A stretch of DNA of 64,000 nt from DASQMT01 sp963835735 (GCA_963835735.1 CAWIGP010000003.1:372001-436000); one strand, 5' to 3'. Shown: positions 1 to 7,833, counted from the first letter of the stretch. A program made the numbers and translations. Notes: generated from the letters alone by a model not told the origin.

Positions 1-231
1 GGCGGCTGGATCGAGCTGCTCGCCTTCTGCGCGGTGGCCGGCGCGCTGCTGGCGCTCGCGCTGCGGGTCGCGCCTGCAGCGGTCGCCCTCGTGCGCTCGC
101 TGCGGCCGGCCGCGCCACGGCCGCGGTTGCTGGCGGCCTCCTCCCTGAGAATCGCTGCGCCGCCGTCGCGCGCGCCCCGCCTGCTGCTCGCGCCGTCGGC
201 GCCGAGCCGCGGGCCTCCATCGCTGGGCTGA
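1..231 (+). CDS. C-terminal end of a membrane protein (partial)
   Basis: The reading frame is open from the first base of the window, so this is the 3' end of a gene that starts upstream. The visible 76 residues begin with GGWIELLAFC and one hydrophobic segment (residues 4-30, rich in Leu/Ala/Val). A basic, Pro/Arg/Ala-rich tail follows and looks cytoplasmic. No domain can be named from this fragment. It lies about 80 nt upstream of the DsbA-like gene in the same direction, so it could belong to the same thiol-redox transcription unit, but nothing in the fragment proves it. The ATG at 34 is internal to the membrane segment and is not a credible start. Confidence 0.5.
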   Translation, partial: GGWIELLAFCAVAGALLALALRVAPAAVALVRSLRPAAPRPRLLAASSLRIAAPPSRAPRLLLAPSAPSRGPPSLG

Positions 232-311
232 CGAGTCACACCCGTCCGCGCGCGCCCGCCGCTTCCGGCCGGCGCCGGCCCATGCCCAGCGTCCTCCCGG
301 AGGAAACGAAG

Positions 312-1088
312 ATGTCCAGCCAGCCCAACCTGACCAAGCGCGAGCTGCGAGAGCGGCGACGCGCCGAGCGCGTCGCCGCAGAGCGCGCCGAATCCGCAGC
401 CGCGACGCGGCGCAGGCGAACCTGGCGGCTGCTCGCCGCCACCGGCCTCGCAGTCGTCGTCGCCGGCGTCGCCGCGATCGCCTCGTCGTCCGGCGGCGAC
501 ACCGAGACGCCGGCGGTCCCGCCCACGCAGGCGGCGAGCCTGTTCGACGGGATCGAGGAGCACGGCGGCGTGCTCGGCGACCCCAAGGCGCCGCTGACCC
601 TGACCGAGTACGTCGACCTCCAGTGCCCGGTCTGCGCGGCCGCCTCGCGCGAGACGCTCCCTGCGCTGGTGCGCGACTACGTGCGCACCGGCAAGGTCAA
701 GCTCGACGCGCGCACGCTTCACTTCATCGGCCCGGACTCCGAGCGCGCTGCGCGTGTCGCGGCGGGCGCAGCACAGCAGGGGAAGCTCTGGCCGTTCCTC
801 GAGGCGTTCTACGCCGCTCAGGGCGAGGAGAACTCCGGCTACGTGACCGACGAGTTCCTGCGCTCGGTCGCGCAGGCGTCCGGCGTCGATGCTGACGCGG
901 CACTGAAGTACGCGGACACGGCCGCCGCGCAGGATCAGCTCAACCGTGCGAACTCCGACGCGCAAGCGCTCGGGGTCGACTCGACGCCGACGTTCACGCT
1001 CGCCCACGGGGACGGCCAGGCGCAGGTGCTCGCAGCCCACGACCCGCAGACGGTGAGCGCGGCGATCGACGCGGAGCAGGCGGGATGA
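312..1088 (+). CDS. DsbA-like membrane-anchored thioredoxin-fold oxidoreductase
   Basis: Predicted thiol:disulfide oxidoreductase acting outside the membrane. A basic cytoplasmic N-terminus (residues 1-36) precedes one membrane anchor (about 37-57). The thioredoxin-fold domain carries the CPVC active site inside the segment VDLQCPVCAAAS. The late cis-Pro region is DSTPTF, typical of DsbA/BdbD-type Thioredoxin_4 proteins. The ATG at 312 is preferred over the one at 282 because GGAGGA at 299-304 sits 7 nt before it. The stop overlaps the start of the VKOR gene by 4 nt (ATGA), so the two are translationally coupled. VKOR reoxidises DsbA partners in actinobacteria, so the pair should form one disulfide-forming system for exported proteins. 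The family is clear; the specific substrates are unknown. Confidence 0.88.
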   Translation: MSSQPNLTKRELRERRRAERVAAERAESAAATRRRRTWRLLAATGLAVVVAGVAAIASSSGGDTETPAVPPTQAASLFDGIEEHGGVLGDPKAPLTLTEYVDLQCPVCAAASRETLPALVRDYVRTGKVKLDARTLHFIGPDSERAARVAAGAAQQGKLWPFLEAFYAAQGEENSGYVTDEFLRSVAQASGVDADAALKYADTAAAQDQLNRANSDAQALGVDSTPTFTLAHGDGQAQVLAAHDPQTVSAAIDAEQAG

Positions 1089-1558
1089 GCCGCGCCGGCG
1101 CTCTGACGATCCGCGCCGGCGGCGGCGCCGTGGGCGGCGCGCGGGCGCTGCGCATCGCGTCGGCGCTCGTCGCGCTGGCGGGGCTCGCGATCGCCGCGTA
1201 CCTCACCGCGACCCACTACGCCGACGCCGCGCCGGTGTGCGCGGTCGCGCACGGCTGCGCGACCGTGCAGCAGTCGGACTACGCGGAGCTCGCCGGGGTG
1301 CCGGTCGCGCTGCTCGGGCTGGGCGGCTACATCGCGATCCTGGTCTCGCTCGTCCGCGACGGCGAGGCGTGGCGTACCGCCACCGCGTTCCTGGCGCTGG
1401 CCGGGTTCGGCTTCTCGGTCTGGCTGACCTACGTCGAGGTCGTCAAGCTCGACGCGATCTGCATCTGGTGCGTCGGCTCGGCGATCTGCATGACTCTGCT
1501 GGCGGCGCTCTCGGTCGCGCGCGTGCTCAGCGCGCCGCCGCCCGCCCCGCGGGCGTGA
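1085..1558 (+). CDS. Vitamin K epoxide reductase (VKOR) family protein
   Basis: Integral membrane quinone-linked protein that regenerates oxidised DsbA. The 157 residues hold about four membrane segments. The loop cysteines lie in the segment CAVAHGCATV, followed by the family Ser in QQSDYAEL and the GVPVALLGL motif. The redox CxxC is CIWC, in DAICIWCVGS near the C-terminus. This is the bacterial VKOR layout, a functional analogue of DsbB. It starts inside the stop codon of the DsbA-like gene (ATGA), so both are made from one message. Its 3' end overlaps the convergent small HTH-like gene by 32 nt. It lacks a fused thioredoxin domain; the separate upstream DsbA-like protein supplies that partner. 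Confidence 0.9.
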   Translation: MSRAGALTIRAGGGAVGGARALRIASALVALAGLAIAAYLTATHYADAAPVCAVAHGCATVQQSDYAELAGVPVALLGLGGYIAILVSLVRDGEAWRTATAFLALAGFGFSVWLTYVEVVKLDAICIWCVGSAICMTLLAALSVARVLSAPPPAPRA

Positions 1559-1763
1559 GCGTGAGGACGGCCGGGGCGGACGTGCCGCAGATCCCTTCGG
1601 GTCCGCAGTCCGCCTCGGCCGACGACCACACGAGCCCGCGCTTGACGGCCTCGTCGACCGCCCACGTCAGCGCGTCGCGACCCGGGCCGCCGAGCCGGGC
1701 GGCGAGCGCGTCCAGCGTGGCCGGGCCGCCGCGCAGCGCTCGCAGGATGTCGTCCGCGCTCAT
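1527..1763 (-). CDS. Small winged-helix-like protein
   Basis: 78-residue protein starting at the ATG at 1763. The sequence MSADDILRAL followed by GPATLDALAARLG and a stretch ending KRGLVWSS resembles a degenerate winged-helix domain: helix, recognition helix, then a turn into a beta wing. Two cysteines (CGPEGIC) could bind metal or form a disulfide in the wing. It would act in the cytoplasm, but no target is evident. It is convergent with and overlaps the VKOR gene by 32 nt, and is divergent from the lipoprotein gene at 1807. Because of the two cysteines next to disulfide genes, a redox-sensing role is conceivable, but that is only an inference. Confidence 0.6.
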   Translation of the reverse strand: MSADDILRALRGGPATLDALAARLGGPGRDALTWAVDEAVKRGLVWSSAEADCGPEGICGTSAPAVLTLTPAGRAAAR

Positions 1764-1806
1764 ACGCACCAGTGTGACAACGGCCCCGTCCGGGCGTAGT
1801 ACGGGC

Positions 1807-2193
1807 ATGCGCCGGCTCGCCTTCCTGCTCCCCACCCTGCTCGTGGCCGCTGCGTTCGCCGCCTGCGGCGACGACGCGGATGACGAGGCCGCCGCCCCCT
1901 TCGGCGGTACCGAGCTGCGCGTCGAGGTGACGGAGGCAGCGGGCCAGCCGATCCGGATGACGCTGCGCTGCGGCGCCGACTGCGACATCGCCGCGCTGCG
2001 GCAGGCGCTGAAGGACGAGGATCCCGAGCGCGCCTGCACGCAGCAGTACGGCGGGCCGGAGCAGGCGCACATCACCGGCACGCTCGACGGCCGCCCGGTC
2101 GACGTCACGCTCGACCGCGCGGACGGCTGCGGCATCGCCGCCTACGACGCGCTGTTCACCGCGTTCGGCCGCCAGCCGCCGCTCGCCGGCTGA
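1807..2193 (+). CDS. Subtilisin-inhibitor-like (SSI family) lipoprotein
   Basis: 128-residue exported protein with a lipoprotein signal (MRRLAFLLPTLLVAAAFAAC, lipobox AFAAC). The mature part keeps the second half of the Streptomyces subtilisin inhibitor family: a Cys next to the reactive bond followed by QYGGP, then GTLDGRPVDV and a final DGCGIAAYDAL with the partner Cys. By alignment with SSI (Cys-Pro-Met-Val), the P1 position would be the first Gln of ACTQQY, not the usual Met/Lys/Leu. The first disulfide loop is unusually short (CGADC). It would restrain proteases at the outer membrane face or be a non-inhibitory relative. A TAGTAC box at 1797-1802 just before the ATG suggests a nearly leaderless transcript. 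The family call rests on motif resemblance, not a search. Confidence 0.62.
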   Translation: MRRLAFLLPTLLVAAAFAACGDDADDEAAAPFGGTELRVEVTEAAGQPIRMTLRCGADCDIAALRQALKDEDPERACTQQYGGPEQAHITGTLDGRPVDVTLDRADGCGIAAYDALFTAFGRQPPLAG

Positions 2194-2210
2194 CGCGCGA
2201 TGATGCGGGG

Positions 2211-2495
2211 ATGAGCGATCCCACGGAACGCACCCCCGCCAAGCGCCCCGAGGACAAGCCCGACCGCACGGGAAGCACACGCACGGTCGCCGCCGCGGTG
2301 CTCGGCGGCATCGCGGCCATATTCGCGGTGATCAACCTCGACGAGGTCGAGGTCAACTGGGCCATCGACTCCTGGCAGACGCCGCTGATCGTCGTGATCG
2401 TGGTCTCGATGCTGCTCGGCGCCGGGCTCGATCGCCTGCTGGTCCGCCGCGCGCGCAAGCGCAAGCTCGAGCGCCGCTCGCGCACCGCGTCGTAA
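2211..2495 (+). CDS. LapA-domain (DUF1049-like) small membrane protein
   Basis: 94 residues with two membrane segments: about 28-44 (AAVLGGIAAIFAVINL) and 57-75 (TPLIVVIVVSMLLGAGL). Between them lies the short NLDEVEVNWAI stretch typical of LapA-type proteins. An acidic/basic N-terminus and a strongly basic C-terminal tail (RRARKRKLERRSR) flank the hairpin. In proteobacteria LapA helps LPS assembly; actinobacterial members have no proven role. It lies 17 nt after the SSI-like lipoprotein gene in the same direction and may be co-transcribed. Confidence 0.75.
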   Translation: MSDPTERTPAKRPEDKPDRTGSTRTVAAAVLGGIAAIFAVINLDEVEVNWAIDSWQTPLIVVIVVSMLLGAGLDRLLVRRARKRKLERRSRTAS

Positions 2496-2545
2496 TCACG
2501 TCGACGTCGAGCGGGAGCTCGCCGCGGCGATGGCGCGCGACTGAG

Positions 2546-2932
2546 TCAGTCTTCTTCGAGCTCGTCGTCGTCGCCCGCGAGCTGCTCGAGCAGCTCGAGC
2601 GCGGTGGCCTGGGCCGGGGTGGCGGCGACCTCGCCGCCGCCCAGGTCCTCGAGCTGCGGGTAGAAGCTGGCGTGCACGGTGATCTCGTCGCCGCCCGCGT
2701 CCTCGAGCACGATCGCGGCGCGCCCGCCGGCGTCGCTCTCCCCCGGCCCGGACCCCGACGCGGTGCGCGCGGCGGTCAGGACGACCATCGCGAGCTCGCG
2801 CCAGTGCCCGACGGCGTCGGCCTGCTCGCGTTCGCTCATGTCGGCGAGGTGGTGCTGGTTGCGCTCCGCGAGCGCGGCGACCGCGGCCTGGAGGGCGGGC
2901 TCGCCGAGGAGGTCGTCGGGCTGGAAGGCCAT
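2546..2932 (-). CDS. Hypothetical acidic protein
   Basis: 128-residue soluble, acidic protein ending in GDDDELEED, with no membrane segment and no motif I recognise. The N-terminal half is helical (MAFQPDDLLGEPALQAAVAAL). The middle contains a predicted beta stretch, ITVHASFYPQLEDLGGG. The ATG at 2932 is supported by a TAGGCT box on the minus strand (2944-2939) exactly 6 nt upstream, the leaderless pattern seen across this window. It is divergent from the small protein gene at 3036. The intergenic space between them holds GGGTGATC boxes (2981-3023), which could control either gene. Function unknown. Confidence 0.6.
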   Translation of the reverse strand: MAFQPDDLLGEPALQAAVAALAERNQHHLADMSEREQADAVGHWRELAMVVLTAARTASGSGPGESDAGGRAAIVLEDAGGDEITVHASFYPQLEDLGGGEVAATPAQATALELLEQLAGDDDELEED

Positions 2933-2980
2933 GCGAGCAGCCTAGTCTCCGCGGACACGAAGTGCCCTCCGGCCGCGGCT

Positions 2981-3023
2981 TCACCCGGGGCGGGTGATCC
3001 CCGCTCACCCGCGCCGGGGAGAC
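2981..3023. promoter_or_regulatory. GGGTGATC-box operator, copy 1
   Basis: Half-sites TCACCC (2981-2986), GGGTGATC (2992-2999), GCTCACCC (3003-3010) and a degenerate GGGGAGAC (3016-3023) are spaced 5, 3 and 5 nt. The same inverted and direct arrangement occurs at 7834-7865 and 9696-9727, with a reduced form at 12083-12099. Here it lies 13-55 nt upstream of the gene starting at 3036 and is a likely transcription-factor site. Confidence 0.5.
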
Positions 3024-3035
3024 GATGAACGTTCG

Positions 3036-3248
3036 ATGGACCAGTACGAGATCCGGGTACGTGGCCGCGTCACGCCGGCGCTGCTCGCGCGCTTCGAAGG
3101 GCTGCATGCCGCAGTGGAACCCGTCGAGACCGTGCTGCACGGACCGGTCCAGGACCAGGCGGCGCTGCACGGGATGATCGACCTGGTCAACGCCCTCGGC
3201 CTCGAGCTGGTCGAGGTCCGCCGCCTGCCGGGCGGCGGCGACGACTGA
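3036..3248 (+). CDS. Small hypothetical protein
   Basis: 70-residue cytoplasmic protein (MDQYEIRVRGRVTPALLARF at the start) with an alternating beta-alpha-beta pattern resembling an ACT or ferredoxin-like half-fold. The second half, DLVNALGLELVEVRRLPGG, would be the closing helix and strand. No catalytic motif is visible. The ATG at 3036 follows GGGGAGA at about 3016-3022. The stop lies 5 nt from the convergent FGE gene. The GGGTGATC boxes directly upstream are shared with stress-type genes further on, so it may be part of a stress regulon. Product function is unknown. Confidence 0.6.
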   Translation: MDQYEIRVRGRVTPALLARFEGLHAAVEPVETVLHGPVQDQAALHGMIDLVNALGLELVEVRRLPGGGDD

Positions 3249-3253
3249 GCTGC

Positions 3254-4153
3254 TCAGCGTCCCGCGGCCGGGGTGACGCGATCGATGCAGCGGAAGCCGA
3301 TGTGGCCGGTCGAGGTGTCGATCGCCTCGCCCTGCCGCGCGGCCGGGCGGTAGCGCAGGCAATAGCTCGGCGCGCACAGGTGCGAGCCGCCCTTGATCAC
3401 GCGGCGCGGGATCTCGCCGCTGCGGAGCTCCGGCCCGCAGCACGGCGACGGCGCCGGCTCGTCGTGGTCGCTCGTGAACCAGTCGCCGGTCCACTCCCAC
3501 ACGTTCCCGCAGACGTCGTGGAGGCCGAAGCCGTTGGCCGGGAACGTGCCGACCGGCGACGTGCCCGCGTAGCCGTCCTGCAGCGTGTTCTGCCACGGGA
3601 ACTCGCCCTGCCACGTGTTCGCCGCCGGCGCGCCGCCGGGCAGCTCGTCGTCGCCCCAGGCGTACGTCGCCCGCTCCAGGCCGCCGCGCGCCGCTCGCTC
3701 CCACTCGGCCTCGCTCGGGAGCGCCTTGCCGGCCCAGGCGGCATACGCCGCGGCGTCCTCGTGCGCGACATGCGTGACGGGGTGGCGCCCGCGCGTGTAG
3801 GTGTCGGTGCCAGGGCCCTCGGGCCGGTGCCAGCACGCGCCCGGCAAGTAGCGCCACCAGGCGCGGTAATCGCGCAGGTCGACCGGCCCGCGGGTGGGCT
3901 GGAAGACGAGCGAGCCCGGCACGAGCAGCGCGGGGTCGGCGTCCGGGTACTGCTCCGGGTCGAGCGGCCGCTCGGCGACGGTCACGTAGCCGGTCTCCTT
4001 GACGAAGCGGCGGAACTCGCGCACGGTCACGGGATGCACGTCGATCCAGAACCCGTCGACGTCGATCTCGCGCACCGGGCGCTCCTCGGGATAGAAGTCC
4101 TCCGACCCCATCGCGAACCGGCCCGGGGGTATCCACGCCATGCCGTCGGTCAC
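3254..4153 (-). CDS. Formylglycine-generating enzyme (SUMF1) family protein
   Basis: 299 residues with the full SUMF1/EgtB-type fold. It starts WIPPGRFAMGS and has DVHPVTVREF, the HPVTHVAHEDAAAYAAWAG stretch, LPSEAEWERAARGG, then CGNVWEWTGDW near the C-terminus. The segment HLCAPSYCLRYRPAAR holds two Cys five residues apart, matching the copper-binding cysteine pair of true aerobic FGEs. This favours a sulfatase-activating enzyme (Cys to formylglycine) over an ergothioneine-type protein. No sulfatase gene is in the window. The GTG at 4153 overlaps the LuxR stop (GTGA); an alternative ATG at 4141 gives nearly the same protein. Co-translation with the LAL regulator is unusual for FGE. Confidence 0.87.
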   Translation of the reverse strand: MTDGMAWIPPGRFAMGSEDFYPEERPVREIDVDGFWIDVHPVTVREFRRFVKETGYVTVAERPLDPEQYPDADPALLVPGSLVFQPTRGPVDLRDYRAWWRYLPGACWHRPEGPGTDTYTRGRHPVTHVAHEDAAAYAAWAGKALPSEAEWERAARGGLERATYAWGDDELPGGAPAANTWQGEFPWQNTLQDGYAGTSPVGTFPANGFGLHDVCGNVWEWTGDWFTSDHDEPAPSPCCGPELRSGEIPRRVIKGGSHLCAPSYCLRYRPAARQGEAIDTSTGHIGFRCIDRVTPAAGR

Positions 4154-6795
4154 GGGCCCAGCAGCTCCATGTCGCGTGCGCGCCGCACGGCCTCGCGCCG
4201 GTCGGGCACGTCGAGCTTGCGGTAGATCGATTTGAGGTGGGTCTTCACGGTGTTGACGGAGACGAACAGCTCCGCGGCGATCTCGCCGTTGGACATCATG
4301 GTGGGAAGGAAGCGCAGGACCGCCGCCTCACGGCTCGACAGCGGCTCGGCCAGCAGCGTACGCGGGCGCGCATGCGCGTCGCGGCTGTCGAGATCGCGCA
4401 GCAGCTCCTCGACCAGTGACCGGTGCGCGGTGCCGAGCCGCAGCTGGCGCCGCAGCAGCGTGGCGACCGGCGCTCCCAGCTCGACGAACGGCCGCCGCAG
4501 CCCGTGCGGCTCGGCGTCGTCGAGCGCGCGCTCGAGCGCGGCGGAGGCGCCTGCCACGTCGGCCTGGGCGTCGCGTGCCAGCGCCTCCAGCAGGCACAGC
4601 TCCGCGCGCGTCGGGCCGTATGCCGCCGGCGCGCCGTCCAGCCACGGGGCGAGCGCGCCGCGCGCGCCGTCCGGGTCGCCCGCGTGCAGCCGCAGCCGGG
4701 CGAGCGCCGCGCCGCCCTCGGCGGTGCCGCCGCCGCTGCCGTTGCGTGACCGCGTCAGCGACTCCTCCGCCAGCTCGCGGCGCCCCACGGCGGCCTGGCC
4801 GAGCGCGTGCAGTCCGCTCATCATGCCGCGCAGCGCCGGGGCGACCGGCCAGGCACCGATCAGCTCATGCGCGCTCTCGAGTGTCTCCAGCACGGCCTCC
4901 GGCCTGCCGTCGGCGGCGAGCAGCCGCGCGCGGTGGACGCGCGCCGCCGCGCGCAGCGGGACGTCGGAGGCGTGCGCGAGCAGCTTCTCGCAGCGGATCG
5001 CGCGCAGCTCGGCCTCGGCGCGCTGGTTGCGCTCGAGCGCGACCGCGCTCAGCGCGCCCTCGGCCAGCCCGACCGGCCAGGTGCGCCGCCAGCCGCGCCG
5101 GGTGGCGAGCGTGATCGACTCGTCCGCGAGCCGGCGCGCGCGCTCCAGCCGGCCGGTCAGCACCGCGTGGGCGCTCAGGTGCGTTGCGGCGAGCAGCAGC
5201 AGCCAGTCGCGCCCGGCCTCGCGGCGCGCTGTCTCCAGATGTGTGCGCGCCGGGTCCAATGCGCCGGTCCACAACTCCGTGATGCCGAGGTTGACGAGCG
5301 CGAGCGCGCGCAGGTCGGTTGCGGCCGCGTCGGCGCGCGGGGCGGCGGCGCCGTCGCCGATCAGCTCGCGCGCGTTCGCGATCGCCTCCTCGATGTCGCC
5401 GCGCATCCGCGCCCGCAGCAGCCCGACCGTGGCGACGCCGAGGTCGAAGCGCTCCCGGCGATCGGCCGGGACCGCGTCGCCGCGACCGCGCGCGCGGTCG
5501 AACAGCACGCTCGCCGGGGCCTCGTCGCCGAGGTCGAGCAGCGCCGCGGACAGCGCGAGCGCCACCTCGGGGTCGGCGTCGAGCCGTGCCGGCGGCAGGC
5601 TCTCGAGCACCGCGCGCAGCATCGACACGTCGCCCCGCGCGAGCAGCGGCACCCAGTGCTCGCCGGCGATCGCGGCGACGGACGCCCAGTCGCCCGCGTC
5701 GGCGACGTGATGCAGCGCCTCGGCCGGGCGGCCCGCGTCGACGTACCAGCGCGCGGCGCGCCCGTGCAGCGCCGGCAGCTCGTGCGGGTGGCGGAAGCGC
5801 AACTCGGAGCGGAGCAGCTCGCGCAGCAGCGGGTGGTAGCGGTGCCAGCGCCGGTCGTCGCCCAGCGCGGTGACGAGCGCGTGCTCGCGCTCGAGCCTGG
5901 CCAGCACCTGGCCGGAGTCCGCCCGCCCGGTCAGGACGTCGGCGAGGTCCGCGGACACGACGTCGAGAATCGACGTGCGCAGCAGGAAGTCGACGAGCTC
6001 GGCGGGCTGCTGCGCGAGCACCTCGGCGAGCAGGTAGTCCGCCATCGCCACGTCATCGCCGGCGAACGCGGCGACGAAGCGCGACGGCTCCGGGTGGCGG
6101 CGCAGCGTGAGCGCGGCCATCCGCAGTCCGGCCGCCCATCCCTCTGTGCGCTGCCACAGCAGCGTCACGTCTGCCGGCTCGAGCTCGATCCCGGCGGCAT
6201 GCAGCAGCGCCGCGGTCTCGGGTTCGGTGAACGCGAGGTCGCGCTCGCGGATCTCGGTCAGGTCGCCCGCGAGCCGCATGCGGCCGAGGCGCAGCGACGG
6301 GTCGACGCGTGTGGCGGCGACCAGGCGCAGCGCCGGCGGCGGGTGGCGCAACAGCCGGTCCAGGTCCGCGAAAACCGCGCCGTCGCCGATCTCGTGCAGA
6401 TCGTCGAGCACGAGCACGACCGGCTCGTCGAGCGCGTCGAGCGCGTTGACCAGCGAGGGCACGATCTGCTCGACGCTGTCCGGTGGGTGGTCCGCCAGCG
6501 ACGCCAGGGGCTCGGGCGCTCCCTCGCGCGCGAGCGCTCCCAGCACGCCGCGCCAGAACCTGCGCCTGTCCCGGTCGGCGGCGTCGAGCGACAGCCAGCC
6601 GAGCTGGAGGGTGGAGGCCCGCTCGGCCGCCCAGGCGCCGAGCGTCGCGCTCTTGCCGGCCCCGGGCGGCGCCGCGAGCAGCGTGAGCGGGCCCAGCAGG
6701 CCGCGCTCCAGCGTCTCCTCCAGGCGCGGCCGCGCGACCCAGCCCGACGGGACCCGGGGGGCGGTGAACTTCGTCGCGGCGAGCGCGTCGCTCAG
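4150..6795 (-). CDS. Large LuxR-family (LAL/MalT-like) ATPase transcription regulator; 5' end uncertain
   Basis: Signal-transduction ATPase with a LuxR output domain. Upstream of the first in-frame GTG (6546) the frame stays open and encodes essential N-terminal parts: ATKFTAPRVPSG, LTLLAAPPGAGKS (Walker A, about 6650-6690) and GWLSLDAADRDRRRFW. The true start is therefore further out. No ATG, GTG or TTG lies in frame there. CTG at 6795 or 6813 are possible starts, or a start was lost to a sequence error. The coordinate given uses CTG 6795. The Walker B region is VVLVLDDLHE; a long TPR-like middle follows. The C-terminal HTH is LSSREAAVLRFL to VSVNTVKTHLKSIYRKL. The ligand is unknown. A 10-bp inverted repeat (6807-6858) lies just upstream. 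Confidence 0.85.
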   Translation of the reverse strand: MSDALAATKFTAPRVPSGWVARPRLEETLERGLLGPLTLLAAPPGAGKSATLGAWAAERASTLQLGWLSLDAADRDRRRFWRGVLGALAREGAPEPLASLADHPPDSVEQIVPSLVNALDALDEPVVLVLDDLHEIGDGAVFADLDRLLRHPPPALRLVAATRVDPSLRLGRMRLAGDLTEIRERDLAFTEPETAALLHAAGIELEPADVTLLWQRTEGWAAGLRMAALTLRRHPEPSRFVAAFAGDDVAMADYLLAEVLAQQPAELVDFLLRTSILDVVSADLADVLTGRADSGQVLARLEREHALVTALGDDRRWHRYHPLLRELLRSELRFRHPHELPALHGRAARWYVDAGRPAEALHHVADAGDWASVAAIAGEHWVPLLARGDVSMLRAVLESLPPARLDADPEVALALSAALLDLGDEAPASVLFDRARGRGDAVPADRRERFDLGVATVGLLRARMRGDIEEAIANARELIGDGAAAPRADAAATDLRALALVNLGITELWTGALDPARTHLETARREAGRDWLLLLAATHLSAHAVLTGRLERARRLADESITLATRRGWRRTWPVGLAEGALSAVALERNQRAEAELRAIRCEKLLAHASDVPLRAAARVHRARLLAADGRPEAVLETLESAHELIGAWPVAPALRGMMSGLHALGQAAVGRRELAEESLTRSRNGSGGGTAEGGAALARLRLHAGDPDGARGALAPWLDGAPAAYGPTRAELCLLEALARDAQADVAGASAALERALDDAEPHGLRRPFVELGAPVATLLRRQLRLGTAHRSLVEELLRDLDSRDAHARPRTLLAEPLSSREAAVLRFLPTMMSNGEIAAELFVSVNTVKTHLKSIYRKLDVPDRREAVRRARDMELLGP

Positions 6796-6806
6796 GTGTG
6801 GTTGTC

Positions 6807-6858
6807 CAGTCAGACGGTCGGGGTCCCGGGATGCCGGGGCAGATCCTACGTCTGACTG
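6807..6858. promoter_or_regulatory. Long inverted repeat upstream of the LAL regulator
   Basis: CAGTCAGACG (6807-6816) and CGTCTGACTG (6849-6858) are perfect 10-bp inverted copies separated by 32 nt. They flank a TAGGAT box that reads towards the LAL gene. The pair could be an autoregulatory operator or form a hairpin in the 5' leader. It also covers the region where the start codon should be, so it may hide the real 5' end. Confidence 0.4.
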
Positions 6859-6881
6859 CCGATGCGAGGCGGAGCCGGTCG

Positions 6882-7442
6882 CTAACCGGAGAGCGCGGAC
6901 GCGGCGCGGCGCGTTTGCCAGCCGACGTAGAGCGCGAAGAACCCGCGGACCAGGAACGCGATCGCGGCCAGCACGGCGACGGTCGCGAGGCTGAGCTCCG
7001 GCAGCGCGAGGATCAGCACGCCGAGCACGAGCTCGACCAGCGCGCTCAGCAGCCGCGGCCCCCGGTCGGCCGGCTCAGTCAGCGCGACGATCGCCTCGGT
7101 CACGCCGCTCAACACGAGCCAGAGGCCGAGGACGAGCACGATCACGAGGATCGTCTCGCCGGGCCGGCGGATCATCACGATCCCGCCCAGCACGCCGAGG
7201 ACACCGAGCACGGCGATCAGGATGCGCGGACCGGTCCCGCGCTCGCCCGCCACCGCGTCGACGAGCGCGAGCACGCCGAGCAGCAGCACCTCGATCCCGA
7301 CGATCAGGCCGAGCGCGAGCAGCGTGATGTCGGGATAGACCAGCGCCAGGATGCCCGCGATGATCGAGATCACGCCGACGACGATCAGCAGCCAGCCGGA
7401 CGCCTGGACCGCCCGGAGCGGATCAGGCGTAGTCGTCGCCAT
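6882..7442 (-). CDS. HdeD-family (DUF308) membrane protein
   Basis: 186-residue integral membrane protein with six predicted helices arranged as three hairpins. Examples are GWLLIVVGVISIIAGILAL, LLALGLIVGIEVLLLGVLAL and ILIAVLGVLGVLGGIVMI. The GWLLIVVGV... and YPDITLLAL motifs are the repeat signatures of HdeD/DUF308 proteins. In enterobacteria HdeD is linked to acid resistance; in actinobacteria the function is not established. Its start lies inside the end of the DUF7144-like gene (20-nt overlap), so the two form an operon. The GGGTGATC operator at 7834-7865 sits in front of that operon. Confidence 0.85.
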   Translation of the reverse strand: MATTTPDPLRAVQASGWLLIVVGVISIIAGILALVYPDITLLALGLIVGIEVLLLGVLALVDAVAGERGTGPRILIAVLGVLGVLGGIVMIRRPGETILVIVLVLGLWLVLSGVTEAIVALTEPADRGPRLLSALVELVLGVLILALPELSLATVAVLAAIAFLVRGFFALYVGWQTRRAASALSG

Positions 7443-7809
7443 GGACGGCCAGCCCGTAGATGACGAGCAGGTCGAGGACCAGGATGGTCGCCGACCAGAG
7501 CGGATACGCCGCGAACGAGAACATCGCGTTGATCGCGCTCAGGCCGGCCAGCACGAGCCCGAGCATCTGCCCCGAGCGGCGGGACTGCGCGATCAGCCAC
7601 GCGGCGAAGAGCTGCAGCGCTCCGACGACGAGGTAGAAGATGCCCCAGAGCGTCAGGTCGCCGAACAGGAGCTCGTCGGAGACGAAGTTGTCGTCGTTGG
7701 CGATCGCCGCGATCCCCCACATCGCGTGGAAGATCCCGTCGAGCAGGAACAGCACGCCGGCGAACACGGCCCAACCGCTGTCCGAGGTGGGGCGGGAATG
7801 CGAGGACAT
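7423..7809 (-). CDS. Four-helix membrane protein, DUF7144-like
   Basis: 128 residues with four membrane segments. The first includes GWAVFAGVLFLLDGIFHAMW; the second is WGIFYLVVGALQLFAAWLIA, followed by RRSGQMLGLVLAGLSAINAM and TILVLDLLVIYGLAVHGDD. This pattern matches the actinobacterial DUF7144 family of unknown function, often found near HdeD proteins. The ATG at 7809 was chosen because the first helix begins soon after it. The tail overlaps the HdeD start by 20 nt. The operator at 7834-7865 begins 25 nt upstream, giving a two-gene stress-type operon. Family name is from memory of the pattern, not a search. Confidence 0.72.
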   Translation of the reverse strand: MSSHSRPTSDSGWAVFAGVLFLLDGIFHAMWGIAAIANDDNFVSDELLFGDLTLWGIFYLVVGALQLFAAWLIAQSRRSGQMLGLVLAGLSAINAMFSFAAYPLWSATILVLDLLVIYGLAVHGDDYA

Positions 7810-7833
7810 GCGCGTGGACGCTAGGAGCGGGGT

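Noticed and set aside
2496..4136. 546-residue minus-strand frame covering the FGE region
   Set aside because: Arg/Pro-rich shadow of the FGE and neighbouring genes in another frame. The SUMF1 frame has all motifs.
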